64,000 nucleotides of DNA from Diphasiastrum complanatum (lineage: Eukaryota; Streptophyta; Lycopodiopsida; Lycopodiales; Lycopodiaceae). Location: NCBI GenBank assembly GCA_029204225.1, contig CM055099.1, forward strand, positions 42,340,597-42,404,596. Direction: 5' to 3'. Shown here piece after piece: positions 11,769 through 25,800 of this stretch. The stretch's first letter is position 1, and the number at the start of each line of letters is the position of its first letter. The translations under genes and the position numbers were made by a program. Under the pieces are notes generated by a model, which saw nothing but the letters and a program-made list of their open reading frames with translations, searched no databases and was not told where the DNA came from.

Positions 11769-14700
11769 CTATATCAAAGTTAAGGATATCCAACAAGTGC
11801 CCAATCTGAATATGATTATTTACTGTGTTAGAAAGAACATAGAGAATTATTCAAATTCAAACTAATTTATGGATTGAGATCATAGTAAGACAGCAGGCTT
11901 AGAGAAGAACCCAAATGCAGCCTAGCCCATCAAATGGGATCCTACTTAGCAAAATAATTGAATTCAATCCACCATTTTTAAATACTATCGTAACATAATA
12001 ATGTCAGAGCTTAGAAACCCGTTCCGACCCTTTTGGGCCGGAACATACTATACATTTCATACAGTACGTTCCGGAACATACGGGTCGGAACCTTTTTTTT
12101 TTTAATAAAAAGCAAGAGGTTTTAAAGCACCTGTTTCTAAGAAATGTCATTTAGGCTTTTGATCAAAAGTTTAATTAAAGCTCTATGTGTCCATCATGGA
12201 TAGTTCCATTCGATAAGCACTTGCAAATAATGTCAACACAATCAACAACCCTTCTATAGATACCAAAGCCTTTTTAAGTACACGGATTAAAGAGTTGAAA
12301 GAGAAAAAAAGAAAAGACCATGCGATAGACGAGAGCGTATCCAGACAGAGTAGCTGGAAACACTCCGATGACTACAAACAAAATAGATAAGAAAATCCAT
12401 CATCAAAGCCATTGGCCGGCAACTGCACTAACAGAGGGATTAGCCATTCACATGATCCTTAGTAAAATGTCAAAACCTCTGAGTATTTAGATTCAGACAA
12501 AGACTCTCACATAAGCATGTATAAAATACTGTGAAACAAGGGACATGCTTCAGATAGCATGGTGAGAAATCCTCCCATGGCTAGCATTTGACTAAATGAT
12601 GAAAATATTCCTCATTAAGGCAATCGGGGGCATTGCCAGCAACTGTATCGACACAAGGAAGAGCTATTCCCATGATCTTCCAATTCTGCAACTACAGGAA
12701 GTGAGTTAACTCTTTTGGATAATGCCTAGTTCCTTAAAAATGCCACTCGTTTACTCAGTCCAAAATCATTCTTCCAGCATGGGAACAAAAATCAAAAATC
12801 AAAATCGCTTCTTTCCTTTGGTCAAAAAGTACAATTTTTTTTTAGAAAAATTTGGGTCAAGTTGCAGAACGGAATGCGTTCCGTTCCATAACGGGCAACT
12901 GTGTGTCAGGGTTAGCCTTCGGAATAGCTTTATTTGAGAAAGGAGCATTTTGCTTAGTCATTTGCTACAATCATGAAATGAGCACAAGGTGGTGATGTGG
13001 ATATGCCTTAAAGATTCACTGCAATCAGAATACAACTGTGTAGAAGATCTTTGAAGAGTATTATCATCTAGGACAAGATGAGTGTCACCATTGAAGTTCT
13101 CAAGAAAACACGATAAACCACAGAAAAAATAAGAAATCAGTTCTTCAAATCCACACAAGATTTAGCTATTAAAGGCATTCTATTCAGCATAAGCATATAA
13201 TAACAAGTGCTAAAAAAAAAGAGTTTTTTAGCAGAATATTGTGAAATATACTGAAAATTTCTTTAGAATCCCTATCAAGATTTCCATATAAATATCAAAG
13301 AAAAAGGTGAAAAATCTGTATTACAGTCTACAGATCTAGGATGCTCATTGCCTATTTGTCTATGCATGTAGATTAGAGTCTAGAATTTACAGTATTTTGT
13401 AATCTATATATGCCATCAGTATGATAGACCCTATGGTAATCCATTGAATCCTAATCTGGATTTCATACATCCCCAAAGGTTGAATTTTTCAATCTTAAGT
13501 TAAAAGATTGAGGGTTTAGGCAAGGTGATATACTTAATAGTAACCAAAAAAATTTTACATGGGTCCCAGAATATCGACTCCAAAGTAATCAATTGGTCAA
13601 AAATGAACCTTGGAGTTCAATTTTTAGCTAGTATATAAATTGTTTTATAGCCATTTTTCAGCTACAAGTACAATGTTTGGAACAAAATTTCATCAATAAT
13701 AAAAATATATATATTTTTAGAGCACCTTTTGAAAAAACACCCAAAAAAATAGGGACCATTACAAAAAAGAACATTCCATTCCATATGTGTACCAGAATGA
13801 TGTGTAGGAAAAATACTAGGAATTCTCCTTCAGAGAACACGATGAAAGTTTGAATAAATCAAACTAATATCAATGTCTTCAATCGTGTCTGATTCTGGTC
13901 TATGTACTAATAGAGCAGTTTCTACTTTGATTGAATAAAGCATGCGGATTTAGGAGATATATGAGTGAGTGTGATAGACAATTTTAGATAATCAGAAACA
14001 ACTGATAAAATCATTTGTTGTAAACTTTGATCAATCGAATTTTTATAATTCTGATTCTGATTCTTCAGTGTACATCTCTTGTTGCCTTATTGTAATTTTT
14101 TACAATGAATAAGTGCACATGTATTTTTATTGTCATAGGATAGGTCTTTTGGCCTTCTTCCTTCTGTAACAGTCGATCTGACCATTAAGACGGTTGATAT
14201 TCAACAACGTTCTGCTTCCAGACTCAAAAGGTTATTGTTCGAGACAGTTTATCTGTCGAGTTCGTTTCGAGTCAAGTTTCGAGTTTGAATTCGAGTTTGA
14301 ACAAGAATAAATATGTTTCAAGATCGATTTCGAATTTGAGTTCAAGTTTCTAAGCCTTTGTCAATTGGACTGTGCACTTTGTTGGTAGAACCGAGATTTG
14401 TCTGTTGAAGTGTTCTACAGCTCCCTCTCAAAGTGGGCAATTGGATTAATCCCAATCTTCTTCGCTGCTTCTCGAACAGAGCTTTACTGAGTGGCTTTGT
14501 AAAGATATCAGCTGTCATTTCCTTTGTAGATATGAAGACTGTCTTCAGTATCTTCTTTTCGACTAAGTCCCGAATAGCATGATACTTGATAGCTATATGT
14601 TTCGTTTTCGAATGAAACATAGGATCTTTCATAAGATAAATTGTTGAAGTGTTATCCATTAGTAAGACATAAGGTTCAGAAATAGTTTCATCAAACCCTT

Positions 14701-17700
14701 CCAACATTTGTTTGATCCAAATTAGCTCGTTTGCCATCTTAGTTGTTGCTACATATTCGGCCTCACACGAAGATTGAGCTACTGTTGTTTGCTTCTTGCT
14801 TATCCAAACTATGGCTACGCCATATGCTAGAGTACAACCTCCTGAAATACTTTTGCTATCATCCTTCATGGATGCCCAGCTTGCGTCACTGTAAAATTCG
14901 GTCCGAAATCCAGCTTCCTTCGAATAACACAGTCCATAGTCTTTCGATTCTTGGAGATATTGTACTACTCTTTTTGCTAACTTCCAATGTAACGATCCTG
15001 GGTTCTGATTAAATTGGCTTAGCCTGTATACTGCAAATGCTATATCAGGTCTGGTGTTGTCTGCAAGATATAACAATGATCCAATCAACCTTCAATAGGG
15101 TGTATTGGCCATTTGTTTCTCTTCTTCGAGAGTCTGCGGACAATCTGCCTTACTCAGTATTGTTCCAAGTATCATGGGAGTATACACACCTTTGCATTCG
15201 AGCATGTTGAAATCTTCGATGATTTTTCGAGTATACTTTTGTTGGTGAAGATACAACTTGCCACCTTCAAAGTCTCTTTTGATCTGTAAGCCTAGATAGA
15301 TTTTTGCTTCTCCTAGGTCAGTGATATCAAATATCCTAGAAATGTCTCTATTGACATCTGAAATCAATTTATCTTTTCTTGAGAAGATAAGAGTGTCGTC
15401 AACATAAACAGCTAGAATGATAATTTCATCTTTGACATGTTTGATATAGACATTCGACTCAGCAAATAAAGGTTCGAAGCCTAAAGAACGTAGTGTTTCG
15501 TCCTTCTTTCCATAGCATTGTTTGGCTGCTTGTTTCAAACCATAGATGCTTTTATTCATGTGACATCCGAATTCTGGATATTCTTGGCTTATAAAACCAA
15601 GTGGTTGATCCATGAATAAATCTTCTTCCAATTTTGCATGCAAGAAAGCAGTTTTCTCATCCACAATATGGATTTTGAGATCATGAGCCACTGCATAAGC
15701 GAATAACAAGCGAAGCGAATTGATGTGTGTTTGACTACTGGTGAGAAAGTATCAGTGTAGTCGATCCCATATTTCTGTGAAAAACCTTTCGCAACCAACC
15801 TTGCTTTGTATCTGATGTTATCTCCATCAGGACCTGTTTTGATCTTGTAGATCCACTTGCATTTAACTGGTCTTCTTCCATCAGGTATAGGTGCAAGTGT
15901 CCATACATTGTTCTTATACATTGATGACATTTCGTCCTCCATTGCTTGAATCCAATGATCTTTATTTGGTCCATCAATAGCTTCCTCGAATGTTTGAGGT
16001 TCGTCTATGAAACCACAAAATTCGATGGCTATATTTGTTGAAACATCCTGACCAAACCTTACTGGTGGTTTTCGTTGTCTTTCAGATCTTCTCACAGTTT
16101 GTATAGGTCTCGATTTCAATTCTGAATTTTCGGGTTTGATCTGTTCTGCTTGAATTCGAACTGGTGATTCGAGTCTTTCAGGTACTCAAATTTGAACTCC
16201 CTCTGAATCACTACTATGTCCAGATGGTAATTCTTGTTCATCATCTGCTTGCTTTAATTCTGTTGCTGGTAACTCATAATAAGTCTTGAGAATTTCATAG
16301 CCGACTAAGTCATTATCTGCTATGTACTTTGACTCATTGAATTTGACATCTCGAACAACTTTCATTCTGCCAGTTTCGGGTATGTAGACTCGATAATATG
16401 AAGAATGTAACTCGAATCCTACCAGAAAACCTTGTTCTGTCTTTTTATCGAGTTTCTTTCTCAATTTGTCTGGTATGTGCATATAAACTGCACATCTGAG
16501 TTTCCGAACATGAGCCAGATTTGGCTTCGACTTCCACCATATTTCGTGAGGAGTTTTACCCGGTATTCTAGATTTCAGAATTCGATTCTGATGATAGTTC
16601 GATGTAGCCACTGCTTCCGCCCACAACTACTTTGGTGCTTTCGCATGAGCCATCATACACCTGGTAGCTTCCATTAGTGTACGATTTCTTTGTTCAGCAA
16701 TTCCATTGTGTAAAGGTGTGTATGATGCAGTCTTCGTATGCATAATACCTCGATCAGTACAGAAAATTTTGAATTCGTTAGAAATGTACTCACCTCCACA
16801 ATCTGTGCGAATTTGCTTCAACTTGTTGCTTGTCTGCTTCTCAGCCCAATTCGTATACTCAATGAATTTCTCGAAAGCCTCTGATTTTGTATGAATAAAG
16901 TATACTACAGCGAACTTGTTGAAGTCATCAATAAACGTTATAAAGTATTTTGCATCACCTAAAGACAATACTCCGAATGGTCCACAAATATCCGAATGTA
17001 CAATTTCCAGTACCTTGGTTGCTTTATAAACATCTTTCCTAAAGAAGTTCGAGTCATTTTGCCTTTAAGACAAGATTCGCAGGTAGTTTGAATATCTCGA
17101 TTCTTGATTTCGACTCCTTCAATTCTCTGACTCTTGTTGGCTTGGTACAAGGCTTTCATGTTCATGTGACATAACCTCTTGTGCCACAGAATATCTGTCG
17201 ATTCTTGAGTTTGATTTGCTTGTTCAACTCGAGTTCGAATGCTCAAGTGATACAAATTACCATCTCTGTTACCTTTAGCAACTATGTTATCAGAATCTTC
17301 ATCGAACAATTTACAAAAGTCCCTTATGAAGGTTACTGACATTCCTGTGTCGACTATCTTTGCTACGGATAGAAGATCTTTATCGAGAGTAGGAACATAG
17401 AGAACCTCCTCCAGTTTCTTGTCATCCTGATTCGTGTCTAACCACAGTACACCAGTTCCATTAACTGCATGTTTAGAACCGTCTCCAAGTATAATGAATC
17501 TCGAATAATTTGTCTTCTTATACTTAGACAAAATTTGTTTCGAGAAAACAAAATGTGAGGTGGCTCCCGAATCAAGTACTACTCGAATTTTCGAATTTGA
17601 TGAATGACAGAGATCAGCACAAACATATGTTGTTGAGTTTCTTGTCGTCCTCTCTTCTGCTGTTTTGGAACATTCTGCTTTGTCTTTGACAAAATTTGAA

Positions 17701-19798
17701 TCTAAAGGTTCGCTTCGATTCTGCTCCTTTTTGTTCCTGGGATTTTGATAACAGTCTACTGCTGCATGACCCCATTTATGACAATGAATACAAACAATCT
17801 TTGGATTCAACCAACACTTGTCTTCTGTATGACCTGATCTTTTGCATCTGTTGCAAATCTTCCTATCACCAAAATCTTTCTATTGTTTTCCTGATTGTCG
17901 ATCATTTGTCTTGAATTCGTCTGAACGATTTCCATTCTTCTTAGACGACTCCCTCTTAGACTTAAACTTCTTCGAAGATTTATTCTTCTGAGTAAATAGA
18001 GCTTTTTCTGAATCACCATTATCGTCATAGCATTCACGAGCTTCTACTTCCTCTTTGACTCCATCTATCGCCTTTTGAAGTGTCATAGACGAATCTTTCG
18101 CCAGTAAAGTTTGAGTTGTGTGGAATGACCTGGGTAGGGCTCGAAGAAAATAGCTAAGCTGTTTTTCCTTTGAGATTGCATTTTCGATGCCAGAATTCTG
18201 CAAAGAAATAAATAGATCCTTTATCTTTCGTACGAAAGTGGTCAGATCTTTGTCGTCCCATTGTAGGTAAGTGAATTGGTCTTCCAAGAACATGATTTGA
18301 TTACGAGATCGAGTCTCATTCTCGGTTTGCAATTCTTCCCACAATTCTTTCGCGTTCGAAGTTGATGAAAGATCTAGCATTATGTTGTCATTCACTGAAG
18401 ACGCAATAATTGCTATAGCTTTGTCATTTTTCTCCCTCCATTCACGAAGTTCTTTGCCAAGAGTAACTGGCTTCTCTTCTGTTGAATCTACCCATTGCCA
18501 AAGACCTTCGCCCTTCAATATGAGTGAAGTCTTTAACTTCCAGACTAAATAATTCGAACCTTCTGTATCCAAGATCGTACTGATCTTAGACTGAATGCTG
18601 CTGATCGAAGACATCTTCTAATCTTCCGAATAAGCTCTAGATGCGGCTGTTGATGGATGTGAGTAAAGCTCTGATACCACTGTAAGAAAAATACTAGGAA
18701 TATCAGTGTCTTCAATCGTGTCTGATTTTGGTCTATGTACTAATAGAGCAGTTTCTACTTTGATTGAATAAAGCATGCAGAATTAGGAGATATATGCGTG
18801 ACTGCGATAGACAATTTTAGATAATCAGAAACAACTGATAAAATCATTTGTTGTAAACTTTGATCAATCGAATTTTTATAATTCTGATTCAGATTCTTCA
18901 GTATACATCTCTTGTTGCCTTATTGTAATTTTTTACAATGAATAAGTGCACATGTATTTATATTGTCACAGGATAGGTCTTTTGGCCTTCTTCCTTCTGT
19001 AACAGTCGATCTAACCATTAAGATGGTTGATATTCAACAACGTTCTGTTTCCAGACTCGAAAGGTTATTGTTCGAGACAGTTTATTTGTCGAGTTCGAGT
19101 TTCGAGTTTGAACAAGAATAAAAATGTTTCGAGTTCGGTTTCGAATTCGAGTTCGAGTTTCTCAGCCTTTGTCAATTAGACTGTGCACTTTGTTGGTAGA
19201 ACCGAGATTTGTTTGTTGAGGTGTTCTACATGATGTGCAACTGTGCTCTAGGGGATGGGCAAGCTGCAGGAGGTGCAAATGGGCATAACAAGGGCTACAA
19301 GAGATGCAGATGGGTGTAAACGGCTGGAGGGCCAGTGGAAGGCAGCACAAAGCAAACAGCTGGGGAAACTGGGAGGCAAGTCATGGAGAGTTAAAGTTAA
19401 AATTGAGAGAGTGAACGGCGGGAGAAAGGAGATGGCAGCGTATATACATTGAGGCAGCAATGAGCAGAAAAGTGGATATCAGGAAAAGAGAGACAAAGCA
19501 GGAGCAGCAATTAAAGAGAAGGAAGTAAGGTGATTGAAGACTAGAAGAAAATGACAAAGAAAATGATCTAGGGATCTTGGGAAAGTGCTCTTATACCATG
19601 TTATTAGCACACATCACATAACAAGGGAAGACAGTAACTTGATCAAAAAGAATTCTCCTAGACAAAACACCATACAACCAACAAGGAACCAATCAAAAGC
19701 ATTGTTTAGGGTCCCTTTGTAATGTGTTTCAAAACAGCCTTTTTGAAACAGGAAAACTTTTTTCAAACAGATACCTGAGCAAAAAAGTGGATTGTAAG

Positions 19799-19851
<53 letters not shown>

Positions 19852-22800
19852 TATTAACGTCCATGATGCCAAAAAGCATATAAGACTGAATAGTACATCT
19901 CAAGTGTGTAGTAGCCAGGGAGCATAGTAACTCCATAACAATGAAAAGAAAAAAGAGCATAATCTGGAATACATGTGAAATACATAATACATAATAACTG
20001 TCCCTGAGTGAGCTGCATCAGGGAAAATGTTACGTACCCATAAGGGTACGCAACAGGAAACCTGAGGCGACGGTCTCAGTAATGGGACGGAACGCTGATT
20101 TGGAGCTATAGGTCTTTTGGGTGCCACGTGTCAATGTCTCACTGGCACGCGGTGACTCCTTGTTATGGACCCACGTCAGTGTGCACAACTGCCGCATGTC
20201 GTTGGTCATGCGTGACTCCTATGGAGGGAGATGACCCGCCTGGACTATGTATATAGAGGTGGATCTCCATGAGCTTGGCATTCATTCTCTCCTGGAGAAT
20301 GAAGAGCTCTTCCACTGGTGGTCAGGTCAGGATGAGTATCTAGGCCTCAGGATGTAGGTAGGCGAGGGTCGAGGGTAAGGCATAGTGGTATGGGACACCA
20401 TGGCTTACATGAGATCCGAGCTAGCTTGATGGTGGTCTGTAGCTCCAGTGCATGGGAGTGAGGTGGCAGTACCTCTATGGTTGGGTGGTAACGTAACGTT
20501 CGTCACCTGTTTGTGATTTAGCAATGACCGGCACGACGATGGGAATTCTAACATGTGGTATCAGAGCCACTGATCATTGTGAATAAGGTGCAATCGCTCT
20601 AACTTACGTTTTGGGTTGGTTTAAGCTTTTAGCTAATGTCTTTGAAGGCTTAGTTGATTTCGTTGAATCGATCTGAACAACTTTGCTTTTTGGTTCGTCT
20701 CAATCCGAGGTCGTTTTGATTGAAAACGAACCACCTTTGCTAGCTATGGTGGTAGTAGTCGGTTTTTTTGAAATTTTACGGTTTTAAAAAACTTCAAAAG
20801 CCGATTTCGTTTTCTGGCCTTATTTTGGGACTTGGAAATTGAAAAAAATTTTGCATTTAGAGTTTTTGCCTAATGCAAAAAAAAAATTTGAAAAAAAAAA
20901 AAATTCGCCGGGCACCTGCGCGCCAGCGCGCGCAGATCTGTACGGCCGACTTTCAGATTTTGGGCCTGGTGCTCAGCGGCTGCAGCTGCAGGGAGCCACA
21001 GACAGCAGCATATTGCTGTGGGGAGAAGCCATGAATCATAGGTACTTTTCACAAAGTGCTAAGTACTTTTCACAAAGTAATAATGATGTGATGTTGCAAA
21101 AAGTTTTAGACTTTAGTCAAAACAAAGCTTTTCAAGAAACGAAAAGCAAACTGTCGGCTCAAAGTTTTGTAACCTTTTAAAGCCTTGACTTTGTAAGCTT
21201 GAAACTAATAAATATGATTAAACTATTATATACTTTACAAGTACATGTTAAATCTATAACCTAAGTTTTCAAAGTTTGTTTCAAAAGTTTTAAAAGAGAA
21301 CTTGTTTAAAAGTTAATTTTGCAAACTTTCAAAGACATAAAGCTATTGTTGAACCATGGCTTGGTTATGAAAATTATTAAAGAAGTGGGGGAAAATAAAA
21401 TAAAAGTACACAGCTATACTTGCAGCCTGTACTTGCTGCAAGTACAGACCTGTGTGCCCTTCTTCTTATCTTTTTTAGCCTCTTTCTTGGGCTTAATCCA
21501 CCTCCTTGTAATCTTCCACCTGCACACACACAAAAAAAAATGGCAAATCCTTCATCCTTTTCACTTTTGGGGAGGAAATTTGAAGTTTTTTCCTCCACCT
21601 CCTCCTCCTAAGTCTAAGGACAAGCCTTAGAGGAGATTTAGGTGTGTTTTTGGGCCATAAGGCCATGAGGTCAACGTGGTGACCCAAAAGGTGGGTGGGG
21701 ACGTGACCCAAGTGACCCTTGGGTGAGGTGGCGTAGGGAGGGTGGTGACCATGTGATTTGAGGGTAGGTGAACCCCATAAGGGGATGCCACTTGTTTTTG
21801 GGACTCATGTGCTTGCTAGGTGGCGACCATAAGGCCCGCCACCCAGCAAGGCTTTTTAGGAAGGAAAAGGTGTGGGATGGGGGTAAAGGCTCCATTTCCT
21901 TCATTGAGGAGCTTAGTTGTGGCCTAGTCTCCTTGAGTAGATCTCTCAAGCTCTCTAAGCCACTTTGTTGCGAAGCCCTTGCAGTTTTTCCTTTGTTTCC
22001 TTCCTTAGAGCGCTATGGACCCTGTTATGCCCTCGGGTGAAGGACCGTCTTCACCACCTCCTCCTCCTGATGTAGACACTAACCAGCTTGTGCAGGCCCT
22101 AAATCTGCTGCAAAACCAAATTTTAGAAATGCAGGCCAAACATGTCGCGGCCAAGCAAGAGTGGCGTTCTTCGACGGACTCGCGGTCCGTTGGCGTATAT
22201 CCAATGTTTAATCCGGAATTCTTTTTGGGTGAAAAGAAAGACCGGCTTCTTGATGTGGTATTGTCATGGCTAGATCGGTGGAATAGTCATTTTTCCATGC
22301 ATGATGCGCCTGATAGTACGAAGATCGCCTCTGCTCTCATGTTTTTACGCGAAAAGGCGTTTACATGGTGGCAGGATCTGAAGGAGAGGGCTACTGCCCC
22401 TTCTACATGGGATGCCTTTGAAGAAGCCTTTAAAACGGCTTTTCTTCCGGTGTTGGATGATTTTGAGCATTGGCGGCGTTTCGCCACCGTGCAGATGGGT
22501 ACTAGGCCATTAGATGCCTATATCCAGGAATTCCAGGAAAATTTGCCCCGATTCGCCTCGCGAATCGATCCTATCCTGTTGAAGTTACATTTTATCTTGG
22601 GGCTTCCAAAAGAATTTCAGCTAGAAATGCGGTGTAACCAACCGCAGACAATCGAAGATGCGGTTTGCTTTGCGAAAATCTTCGATGACGCCCATTTTGC
22701 CTCTCGCAAAGAGCAAACTTTGCCCAAGGCTAAGCAGAAAGAAAAGAAAATTTTCAAGAAGCAGGCCAGAGACAAAAAGGCGGACACCGGTTCCCAAGGC

Positions 22801-25800
22801 GGAAAAAAGCGCGTCAAATTGGATAGCGCAGAATACGACAAGGCGAAGGGGCATCTTTCAAAGGATTGCCCAAAAAAAAAGCAAAAGAAATCAGGCGGGC
22901 AACCTAAATCTTTTAAGCGCCAGGTAATTCTTGTATTTCTTTTGTTGATTTATCCTTTAAGGATGGCACTAGTTGCAAGAATTGTTGTTTTAATACAGCT
23001 GTTTTTGGCCCCCACGATCTCATTCGTATGAATGGAATCGTAGGACGCCAAGCTATGACTGTACTTTTCGATGATGGTTCCACACATAACTTCATAAATG
23101 AACTGGTGCAGAAGCTCAGGGCGGCTACCGCGCCAAGTAATCACTTGTACGTGGTGAAAATGGCGTCGGGGGAAGATCGACAAGCTTGGGATCAACTTGT
23201 TCCTCAGCCGCCGCTTCAAATCCAAGATTATGTTGAACCGCTAGATTTTCATATTATGAATTTAGATAGCGTAGACATAATCTTAGGAAAAGAATGATTT
23301 TATTCTAAAACGAGTCTTTAAGAAAGGATTATGTGTCGCATAGTATTTTCATAAGGGCTCGTTGGTTGAGCTAAAAGGCGATGTAAATAGGCCTTTTGAT
23401 CCTTTGGTTTCTGCTTTAGAAGTTGTAGAATATTTGAAAGATTCTGGTAATAAAGTTTATCTTTGTTTTTTAAAAGATGAAATTTATGTGGATGACCATG
23501 CAGTCCAAAGTCTAAATATTGATTATCGCATTTGCCTTTGAATGTGCCTATAAATAATCCCTTAAGTGTTAATTCACCTGAAGGAATAATATTCAACAAA
23601 CTCAAGCAAGAGTATAGCGATGTTTTTCCTGATAAACTCCCTAATGGCCTACCTCCCCAAAGGAGTGTTGACCATCAAATAGAGTTGCTTCCTGGAAGCC
23701 AACCTGTATCTCTTTTTCCATATAGGGTTAGCATCAAGGAAGAGGATGAAATTTCTAAGCAGTTACAAGAACTCCTTAGGATGGGCCATATTCAGCCTAG
23801 TAAGTCCCCTTGGGGAGCACCAATCCTTTTAGTTAGTAAAAAGGATGGCGGACACGTTTGTGTGGTGACTTTAAAAAGTTGAATAATTTAACCATCAAGA
23901 ACAGATCCCTTACCTAGGATGGATGATCTTATGGATCGTCTGAATGGAGCTAAGTATTTCTCCAAGATTGATCTTAGATCAGGTTACCATTTGATAAGGA
24001 TTAGGAACGAAGATGTTCCTAAGACTGGATTTCGATCCAGGTATGGCCATTATGAGGTTTTAGTGTTACCTTTTGGACTCATGAATGCGCCTGCCACTTT
24101 TCAGCAGATGATGAACGATATTCTTCGTCTATATCTAAGAAAGTTTGTAGTGGTGTATTTGGACGACATATTAATTTATAGTCGGACCCTTGAGGAGCAT
24201 GAAGAGCATCTTCGTATTGTCTTGGATCTTCTAAGGCAAGAAAAGCTCTATGCTAAGGAGTCGAAATGTGAGTTCTTCCAGACTAAACTCAAATACATGG
24301 GCCATGCCATATCGGACAAAGGTCTTGAAATCGATTATGACAAAGTCCGTAAGGTTCGAGAATGGCCGAGACCTCTGACAATTCGTGATGTGAAATCCTT
24401 TTTGGGCTTCACAGGATTCTTTCACAGATTCATTTTGGACTATGCCTTAATAGCATTGCCCTTGACGAACGTTCTTAAGGGGGTGAAGAAAAAATGTAGT
24501 CGCAGAAAAAGAACACTGATAACATGGATTGATGAAATGAATGAGAGTTTTGAAACTCTCATGCACTGTGTTTCTACGGCTCCAATTTTACACATTGTCG
24601 ATCCTAACCGGCCCTTTGTGGTTGATACGGATGCTAGCGACTTTGTTGTTGGAGCGGTCCTTTATCAGGACGGTAGACCAGTTGCTTTTGAAAGCAAGAA
24701 GTTGGATCCTGCTCAAACTAGGTATTCTACCTATGAGAAGGAGCTTTTTGCAATCATTCACGCATTAAAAATCTGGAGGCATTATCTTTATGGTGCCAGA
24801 TTTACGGTAATGACTGATCACCAATCCCTTCAGTATATTTGTGATGCCAAGGACCTTCGTGGCCGTAAGGCTAGATGGTCGGAACTCATTCAAGAGTTTG
24901 TGTTCGACATTAAGTATCGTAAAGGTACGTCAAACTGTGTTGCCGATGCCTTGAGTCGGATTAGAGAGATTAATCAGTTATGCTTTGCTGAGATCCAATC
25001 TGATTTGTATCTACTACGGGATCTTTGTCAAACCGATAGGTTTTCTGGTCGCATCTGGCTAGATGTCCTGACGGGAAATTCTAGATCTAGTGATGACCTT
25101 GGGACGCAGGATCCCAAGCAATCCCGTAATGATAATATACTTGAAGACTATTCCATAAGGAATGGCCTGCTTTTCCGAAAGGGAAAGATTTGTGTGCCGG
25201 ATAGGGAGGACTTGCGGGCCCAAATCCTGCAGCAAAATCATGACAACCCTTGTGCTGGTCACCCAGGCATACAGAGGACACTTGACCTTGTTAGGCAGAA
25301 TTTCTTCTGGCCTAAGATGAAAGGTCATGTGGAGGCATATGTTCAAAGTTGTGAACAATGCCAACAAAACAAAGCAGAAAGACTCAAAGTTGCAGGTCTT
25401 TTACATCCCTTGGAAATTCCCAATAAGAAATGGGAAAATATTTCAATGGATTTTGTGGTTGGACTCCCTAAAACCTGGAGTGATCACGATGACATTTGGG
25501 TGGTGGTTGACAGGCTAACCAAGATGGCGCAATTTATACCAACTAAATTAACTGTCAAGGCAACTCATCTATATATAAACCAAAGAGTGTGGGTGAAAGA
25601 GAGCATCCCTGTTTCACCCCAATAGTACTCCATACTGGATCAGAAATGCCTGAGGGACCTCTAAAACAACCCCAAACTCTCTCATATAGTGCCATCACTA
25701 CCAAGATAGTGTCTGTGGAGAAATTGAGATCTCTAAGCCTCTGAATGAGCAAATGACGTGGAACAGACTCAAAGGCTTTCCGAAAATCCACAAAGCAACA

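Larger units (their letters stand above)
13803..19230 (-). mobile_element. Full-length Ty1/copia retrotransposon, 5,428 bp, TSD TGATG
   Basis: Complete minus-strand element: 5' LTR 18,681-19,230, PBS 18,668-18,679, gag, protease, integrase, RT, RNase H, polypurine tract 14,420-14,435 and 3' LTR 13,803-14,419. Five-base target duplications TGATG lie at 13,798-13,802 and 19,231-19,235. The domain order gag-PR-IN-RT-RH defines Copia. The coding region carries several nonsense codons and at least two frameshifts, and the LTRs differ by substitutions and indels, so it is an old, inactive insertion. It lies in RLF intron 4 in the same orientation as the gene. Confidence 0.97.
20028..25573 (+). mobile_element. 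Ty3/gypsy retrotransposon, 3'-truncated inside integrase
   Basis: Plus-strand element with a 5' LTR (20,028-20,553), PBS, a leader of about 1.45 kb, gag, protease, RT, RNase H and the first part of integrase. Homology stops at about 25,573 and is replaced at once by minus-strand LINE sequence. No 3' LTR exists in the window. The domain order PR-RT-RH-IN is that of gypsy. It is antisense to the host RLF intron. Confidence 0.93.

Noticed and set aside
12958-13158. 66-codon minus-strand frame in RLF intron 4
   Set aside because: Protein-like composition but no known motif, and RLF exons 4 and 5 join without it.
20839-21630. Open frames in the gypsy leader
   Set aside because: No motif, and they lie between the PBS and gag where an untranslated leader is expected.
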